From: Hermatobates lingyangjiaoensis
Taxonomy: Eukaryota; Arthropoda; Insecta; Hemiptera; Hermatobatidae
Direction: 5' to 3'
Assembly (NCBI GenBank): GCA_026182355.1
Contig: JAPFBL010001929.1
Span: 682,501 to 746,500, forward strand
Length of the DNA stretch: 64,000 nucleotides
Shown: positions 57,140-64,000 of the stretch, piece after piece
How the letters are laid out: every line of letters starts with the position of its first letter
How positions within the stretch are numbered: the stretch's first letter is position 1
Notes under the pieces: model-generated
What the model saw: the letters and a program-made list of their open reading frames with translations, nothing else
Database searches by the model: none
Told to the model about the DNA's origin: nothing
Program-made: the position numbers and the translations under genes

Positions 57140-58420
57140 TTCATATAAGCAAAATTATAGTGATAGTGAAAAAAAATTGGATTTGAAGATTTTGACGGAT
57201 TTACATTTTTTTGAGGTCCCCAAAGAGGATTTATGACATTTTTTCGATGACGTCTTTCTGTGTGTTTGAGTGTATCCAAAAGCTTGTGTACCTGCCTACA
57301 GTCCACAACATTTCACGGATCAAATTAATATTTTCCACAAACATGGATCTCATAGTAAAAATGAACCTATAGTAATTGGGAGCAATTATGCATGATGGGA
57401 AAGTCACTATTTTTGACAGAATGGGTTTTTATTTTTTTCCTTCTAAACTCCTAACTCTATAGAGTATTCATTGGCATTATGTTGGAAGCAATAACTGTAA
57501 AAATCTTCAGATTATTAAAACAATTAAAAATATTTGTTTTTTGAATAAAATATAAAAATGCTGACTTATAATTGAATCTAAAAGCTTGTAAAGAGGATAC
57601 AAACCACACCATTTGACAGATCAGAATGAAATTATACCAAAAAATATTATGTGTTGATGAGGTAAGCCATTTTTTTTAAATACATTAACAAAAAGGAGGG
57701 TTGTGGTAAATTTTATTATGTCAGTAATGTTTTGTTAACGCCGGATGGTTAATTATGGAACAATATAATATTTCCAAACAATTAAACATAAAAGTAGCAA
57801 TTTATAAAAAAATATATATAAAATTCCAATTACAGCAAAGGGAAGTATAGTTATAACAACTGAAATTCGTCTTGGAGTGATGGATCGTCGGCTGTTGAAT
57901 AAAGTTGATCAATAATAAAGTATAATTCAAGAGTTGTTTTTGAGAGAGGGGGTGGAATAAATATTATATTACAGTTCTGTTGGAACTGACCATCAGTTCA
58001 ACGATTGAAACCTAAGCGACTGCTCTTTAATAATTTTCAATGCAAATTTGTTTTTTTTTAAATATATTACAATTAAAATATTTTTAAATTTTAAAATTAT
58101 TTTACTAGAATGGAATAATCAGTTCAATGGATTAACATCATGGATGCATATCTATAAACATCAAGTTTAGGAGGAGGATTTTTAGGCACACAGAACTACG
58201 TTCTCATAATATTTCTATATCATAAATAAACTATAGTAATAATGAAAATTTCTATTTCAACATTTTGAGAGGCTTGGATGTTTTGAGGTCCTCTGAGTCC
58301 ATTTGTGAATGATTTTTAAGATATTTGATGTATTTGTGGATGGGTGGGTTTGTATCTAAAAGTTTGTGGACTCGACAAGTTCACACTGTTTGATGAATCA
58401 TTGTAACGTGATAATGTAGA
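57140..58420. repeat. Three related copies of an unknown repeat
   Basis: AAAGCTTGTGTACCTGCCTACAGTCCACAACATTTCACGGATCAAATT (57280), AAAGCTTGTAAAGAGGATACAAACCACACCATTTGACAGATCAGAATG (57590) and AAAGTTTGTGGACTCGACAAGTTCACACTGTTTGATGAATCATTG (58357) are alignable. The first and third are preceded by TTGAGGTCCCC/TTGAGGTCCTC and a GATTT-rich tract. The unit and origin are unknown. The minus-strand frame at 57118-57306 lies in it. Confidence 0.55.
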
Positions 58421-58449
58421 TGGTTTGTATAGTTTGTTGACAGGTATGC

Positions 58450-59690
58450 TTCTCTTACAAAGGAGGAAATCTCGGGATGAATATAAGTTTTATGGACAGA
58501 AATGAGAATATTCTGCGTATACCTCTATTTTGTTGTCGTTAGTCTTTTTAAAAAGATATTACATTGTCCTTGATTATTGCGTTCAAGACAATTCAATCCA
58601 AAGTTTTAGGTTATATTATTCCACTTTACTTCTTTTTAAATAAGCAAAATATATTTGCAATTATAAGCGTACGTTCATGTAATAAAAGGATGGTTAACAG
58701 GGCTATTAACTTTCCTGATCTAATTTACTTAATCATTTCGTTTAATTCTAATATTATTACAGTTAGAATTGAACAGTTACAAATCAATTATTTCAAATTG
58801 ATTTATCAGCAAGAACAACTATTTATCTGCATAAGCGAATCATTATTATACTCTCAAAAATCAAGATTTTTTTAAATGCATTTATTTAATTTAATTTATG
58901 CATTGCTTTTATAATAAAAAATAGTATTAGTGCAAAGTAGTTTTGAAATTAAAATTAATATTGACAATGTAAATGTTTATCAGTAATCATAAAAAACAAA
59001 CGTTTTGTTTTGTTCCTCCTCAAGTATAATTAAGAACTCCTGTGTGTAAACTAAGTATCAATGAATTAATTATTAAGGATGTAACATCAAACCAATGACG
59101 ATTAAGCAAAAGGCTATCAAACTATCTCAAGTATAAAGAAAAGCAATGCAAATTGCAGTTAGTAATGAGAATTAGAGTATAGGCTATTGTTATAAAAGCC
59201 TTTTTATTAGATGACTGACTACAAATTTATAACTCAGCATAATCAAATACTTTTAACATACTCTCGTTCTTATGTAAACGATCCTTTGTAAACTAAAAGC
59301 TATACCTAAAATAATGGCAATTGAAACTACAGAGGGAAGAAAAAATGCTAAAGGATGTAAAGATAAAAGCAAGCGTGTGCCCATAAAAGTTGGGTACTTA
59401 AGATCCTTATGTCCAGTTTAGATGGTCAAGTCTATGTAGAACTTAAAATCACCTGTTGAATTAACAAAGATCATTCCCTGACGAATATTGGTCAATCGAG
59501 AATAATATGTGCTCATGTTCAGGGGATGTTTACATCACAACTGTGTCAGGTAAAGGTAGGAGAAGGCAGTCATGATGCCAAATCTATGGAGGTAGGCTCT
59601 GATGCTATCATGAAAAGAAATGTGTATAAATAAAATACATTAAAAAATTAGTTCCATTTTCAGTTATTTAAACTTTTATGATATTAAAAC
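58450..59690. other. AT-rich stretch without a supported gene
   Basis: A 103-residue plus-strand frame at 58564-58875 is rich in Ile, Asn and Tyr as expected from base composition alone. Nothing else recognised. Confidence 0.5.
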
Positions 59691-59928
59691 GTCATATATA
59701 TGATATATATACCTCATAAGCAACAGGAAATACAGATACAAAAACAAAGTGGTTAAAACCCATTGGTACACCTCAAACATATCTCTAGTCCTATAGGAAA
59801 TGAATTACACGTGAGGGTAGAATACCAACAGATATACAAGAACAGATTAAAATCTCATAAGATATCTACTTATTCAAGGAATAGAACTTACTTTACAGAT
59901 TACCATCAAAGAACAAGGCTAGCCACAC

Positions 59929-62154
59929 CTCTTCCTACACCTTAAAAGAGATTATACTCACAAAGGCATATGAGTCACACAATAGAGTCGAATAGAAATA
60001 TTCCGTTAATGCAGATTAAATACCATAAAGCATATACCTATTTAAAACAATAAATTCATATACACACACAATTAAAACAACAATAGAATCATACCTTATT
60101 ATAGGCCTGAAATGAGTTTTTACCCAAGGAAAATATATTTTGCATGAGAGGGTAGAATAGAAATAGTTATGTAAATGTTAACTTATAAATCATAAACTTT
60201 ACTTATTTATCAACTTATAAATTCATATATACATAGAATTAAAATGAGAATAAAAATATCTTTGTGTAAACCTAAAAAGCGTTTTTATCCATGAATATAT
60301 ATGTATTTTGCATGAGAGGGTAGAATAGAAATAGTTATGTAAATGATGAATTATAAATCATAAAACAAACAACTATACATTAATAAACGCATAGAATTAA
60401 AATGAGAATAAAAATACCTTTTTGTAAACCTAAAAAGCGTTTTTATCCATGAATACATATATTTTGCATTAGAGGGTAGAATAGAAATAATTATATAAAA
60501 GTTGACTTATAGATCATTAAAGAATAGGTTATGCCTGAAGAGGTTTATAACCCAAAAAATATATATATTTCATGATAGGGTAAAACAGAAATAATTATGT
60601 AAATGTTGACTTATAGATCATAGAACATTACCTATTGAACAACTATAAATTAATAAACACATAGAAGTAAAACGAAAATATAACCATACCTCTATATATA
60701 ACTGAAGGGGTTTATAGCCCAAAAGATATATATTTCATGATAGGGTAAAATAGAAACAATTATGTAAATATTGACTTATAGATCATAAAAAATTACCTAT
60801 TGAACAACTATAAATTAATAAATACATAGAATTAAAATGATAATAAAAACATACCTTTTTGTAAACCTAAAAAGCGTTTTTATCCATGAATATATATCTT
60901 TTGCATTAGAGGGTAGAATAGAAATAACTATGTAAATTTTGACTTATAGATCATAGAACATTACCTATTGAACAACTATAAATTAATAAACTCTTAGAAT
61001 TAAAACGAAAATATAACCATACCTCTATGTATACCTGAAGAGGTTTATAACCAAAAAATATAAATTTCATGGTGGGGTAGAATAGAAATAATTCTGTAAA
61101 TGTTGACTTATAGATCATAAAACATTACCTATTGAACAACTATAAATTAATAAACACTTAGAATTAAAATGATAATAAAAACATACCTTTTTGTAAATCT
61201 AAATCGTTTTTACCTATGAAAATATATATATTTTGCATGAGAGGGTAGAATAGAAATAGTTATGTAAATGTTGACTTATAGATCATAAAACATTACCTAC
61301 TTAGCAACTATAAATTATATACAGATAGAATTAACATTAGTATGTAATCATACCTCTTTGTACAACTCAGAAGGGTTTTATCTATAACAGGATATAATGT
61401 GGATTCAATAGCAGTTCATGTTGTAGCCTTTGTCAGGTTCTAGGGTAATGGCTCTGAAACTATTTGAAGTCGTTAAGTTCCTAATTGTGCAAATAGCTCA
61501 AGGCACACTGCATACAAATCTTCGATATATTTTTTAATTAAGTCAAATACTATAGGAAACAAAAATTATTTAAAAAAATATAGAAAATAGGACTCACCTT
61601 TATTTCGTTAATTCTTGTCCTCCGAGAATTATGAAGTTGATGAGCCGCCTGTTGTTTTCTTGTTGTTGAAGTTGCCTTCTTCACTATAATGATAGGTATA
61701 GGGAGGAACTCGCTTTTCTTCTTCTAGTCATTGATATGTTGTTATGTATCGCCTGTTGTGACTAAGGAATAATGTTGTTGCCAACTATTGATTTTTGCTC
61801 AGAGTGGAGGGCAAAGGAAATCTCAACATTGTTAAACCAAGAAATGTTTTAGACAACCTTTCAGAACCACTGTTTTAGAGCAATAATAGATCACGATCAG
61901 TCTGGAAAGAACAGTGGAAGTGAGAGGGTTGAACATTGTTTAAGGTTCAATGTCTGCTTGATTTCCAATCATATTTCACTCTTATCAATATAAATAAACA
62001 TCACTCTTACAGCAAACATCAATGAAAACCCGAGCAACGTTGGTTACTACAATAAGTATAACATATAAGCTAAACACATAAACTTGCAATTATTACATGC
62101 AATAAACACATAACATGCTCACTAACCTGTGTACAGGTATCCTTTCGTCTGTAC
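59929..62154 (-). CDS. Candidate gene with tandem 12-nt microexons
   Basis: Candidate exons on the minus strand begin with 62127-62154 (acceptor TTTACTTTTTCAG, donor GTTAGT; reads YRRKDTCTQ). Next is 61598-61723 (donor AAG/GTGAGT; 42 codons, KKKSEFLPIPIIVKK ... RRTRINEIK). A series of 12-nt units follows, each between a pyrimidine-AG acceptor and a GTATG/GTATT donor: 61354-61365 (LYKE), 61187-61198 (IYKK), 61023-61034 (VYIE), 60855-60866 (VYKK), 60690-60701 (LYIE), 60418-60429 (VYKK), 60260-60271 (VYTK, donor lost) and 60095-60106 (AYNK). The unit at 59929-59940 has a stop (V*EE). All keep phase 0, so skipping or inclusion does not alter frame. No family is recognised; start and end are unknown. 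This is a model from splice signals and frame only, without transcript support. Confidence 0.45.
60050..61390. repeat. ~165-bp tandem array in two alternating subtypes
   Basis: About eight units marked by GAGGGTAGAATAGAAAT or GATAGGGTAAAATAGAAA, spaced roughly 167, 156, 95, 174, 170, 162 and 171 bases. Subtype A has CTAAAAAGCGTTTTTATCCATGAA. Subtype B has TGAAGAGGTTTATAACCCAAAA. The order is A, A, A, B, B, A, B, A from low to high coordinates, with one shortened unit. Each unit carries one 12-nt candidate microexon on the minus strand. Confidence 0.92.
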
Positions 62155-62164
62155 CTGAAAAAGT

Positions 62165-62900
62165 AAACACATGTTAATAATGTAACATATAATAGTAATG
62201 GTAACGTAAAATAATGCGAACTCTTTATTCAGTCGTTTGACTAGCTATAATCAAATAATTCTGTAACTTCCTTATGACAATACATACTAATTGTCAATCA
62301 AAGCCGTAACGAAGATAATAACCAACAAAAAATATATGTAACAATTAAATGTAATAATTGATGTTACAATTCTATTTTACAAAATGCAATATATTATATA
62401 GCATCTACTTCATCAAAATGAGTTGTCTGTGGATTCAAAAGTATACTTATCAAGTTATTTGTATGAATAAATAATCTAAAAAAGAAAAAATATTTATTCA
62501 TTTTCAATATTCATTTATAATATAAATTTATAAATATCTGGAGTGGCCTGCACTCAACTTTACCATAAGTAAACTTAATATCAATCTTCTTGGGTATATA
62601 ATATATAATATCTCATTTAGGCATAATGTAAACATTTAAATGGGAGATGTTTATTAGACTTTCATTCCTGAGGTAGTACAGATAGTGATTGATCGACTTA
62701 TCAATATACAAGCTTATTTTTGTATATCACACCACTGATGCAAATAATCTCATTAGTATAACTACAACAGTAATAACATTTTTGAAAAGCCAAAGTAAAA
62801 AACTTCTTGATACGAAATAATCTTCTACAAGAGAACATGGCTTTTGTTCAAGTAGCTAGTGGATATAAGTCAAATTTTCAAATTTAAAACAAGAAAATCT
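62165..62900. other. AT-rich stretch, nothing recognised
   Basis: Between the microexon gene candidate and the Helitron remnant. No coding text or repeat identified. Confidence 0.5.
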
Positions 62901-62949
62901 CTTATTTTCTCTGAAAAACAGCATAAATATTGATGAAACAATGTCGCTT

Positions 62950-63544
62950 TAACAACAAACAAGTTCTCACGCTATATCATACCGAGGAAAGAACTTTCAA
63001 CTCAGTAAAGAGAGTGATTAGTGATGAGGAAGCAGTTCATTATCTAACAGAATTTCTTGACTCTGAATTTATTTCTCCTGGACTACCTGCTCATGAGTAA
63101 AAACTTAAAGTAGGAGCACCAATCATGCTGCAATTTAGTAGCAGTGAACAATTTCATGTTACGAAACGTGAGTGCCCCAAAAGTGCACAACGGGACACAA
63201 CTCTGAGTTCGTGCTCTGCACAGATATGTCATAGATGCGGACATCATGACTGGGTGTGGAATGGGGAGTCTGTGTGTACACCATCCATATCATTGATTCC
63301 TAGCCACTATCTGTTTCCGTTGAAACGATTGCAAAGTCCTTTCAGAGTCTATTTCGCATTGAAGTTAACTAAGTCGCAAAAGGAAACTTTATCTAACGCA
63401 GGAATTCAAGTTAGCGAGACCAAGTTTTTCTCACATGGGTAACTATAGTTTACTTGCTTAAGATTCAGAGGTTCCAACAGTTAGTTCTTCCATGAACCTG
63501 AAGGACAGACAGCTAATGTGGTGTATACAGAGGCATTTACTTAA
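62950..63544 (+). pseudogene. Degraded Helitron (Pif1-like) helicase C-terminus
   Basis: One frame gives ERTFNSVKRVISDEEAVHYL, then TEFLDSEFISPGLPAHE, a stop at 63098, then KLKVGAPIML. A divergent stretch is followed by SLIPSHYLFPLKRLQSPFRV, YFALKLTKSQKETL, FFSHG-stop and, after further stops, EPEGQTANVVYTEAFT-stop. This order (EFL..PSGLPPH, LKVGAPIML, P..PF.F.R.QFPV, FA.T.NK.QGQTL, CFSHGQLYVA.SRV, NVVY.EA) is that of the C-terminal third of Pif1-type helicases in Helitron RepHel proteins. At least four in-frame stops and loss of the LLRNL..LCNGTR segment show it is dead. Plus-strand sense. Confidence 0.88.
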
Positions 63545-63559
63545 CACTGTACTAATAAT

Positions 63560-64000
63560 GATATTTCCTATTATTCTATAATTTCTAATTATAGTATTAG
63601 TATAATACTATAATTGATATGGTATTCCATGGTATTTTGGAATACCAATTATTATAGAATTTTGATTCCGTCAAAGACGGGTACGTTTGTTAGTTACTTA
63701 ATATAAATAAAGAAGGAAATTATTAAGTATAAACTTAATGAATTTATTATATTATTTAATAATTATATCACATTTAAATATATATTACTTTAATATATTA
63801 TAATAATTATCAGTAAATGCATTATATAATGAAGCATAAAAATAAACAGAAATCTATTGCGTTTAGGTTTTAACAAAGCTTTATAACAGGGATAAAAATT
63901 TAAATCTCTTCGTTAGTTATTTTATTTGAAAGTTTTCTTTTCACACTGCTCAGTTATAACGTTTATGTTTATTCCTATATAGTTTACACAATGAGGAATT
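63560..64000. other. AT-rich tail with short inverted repeats
   Basis: ATAGTATTAG/CTATAATT and ATGGTATTCCA/TGGAATACCA pair around 63590-63650. Otherwise nothing recognised. Confidence 0.4.

Overview
This is a eukaryotic, AT-rich invertebrate window. Introns are spliced, intergenic DNA is long, and there are many TA, CA and CT microsatellites, tRNA-derived SINEs and hAT and mariner transposons. Several repeats carry short CCTAA runs, the arthropod-type telomere word, and the lipocalins look like the ApoD/crustacyanin kind. I therefore lean to an arthropod, perhaps a crustacean, but the sequence does not prove it.

The left half (3.3-29.6 kb) is built around two divergent (head-to-head) lipocalin genes with matching exon structure: gene A on the minus strand (3331-11326) and gene B on the plus strand (20904-29587). 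Their introns also share blocks of similarity, so they are an inverted duplication. The ~9.6 kb between them holds SINE and LINE pieces and a complete mariner element with an intact transposase (16241-17555). Gene B introns hold a hAT MITE with perfect 8-bp target-site duplications and a processed RPL18 pseudogene.

The middle (29.6-47.8 kb) has no gene I can defend. It is dominated by foldback (palindromic) repeats next to (TA)n tracts. They are densest at 41.5-44.4 kb.

The right half holds an SRSF2/SC35-type splicing factor gene (minus, 47892-48642) with a second, same-length first coding exon upstream (48845-49026). It also holds a complete three-exon gene for a 168-residue protein resembling the DUF4485 family (plus, 51455-53725), a probable terminal exon of an unknown minus-strand gene (55854-55962), and a minus-strand candidate gene at 59.9-62.2 kb. 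The last has a ~165-bp tandem array carrying about ten 12-nt candidate microexons, each encoding a tetrapeptide of the type hydrophobic-Tyr-x-Lys/Glu. The window ends in a degraded Helitron helicase.

The two observations most worth following are the microexon array and the foldback repeats. The repeats belong to several unrelated-looking families but share a core of the form CTGANGA-N-stem-GAAA, resembling the hammerhead-like motif of Penelope-like retroelements.
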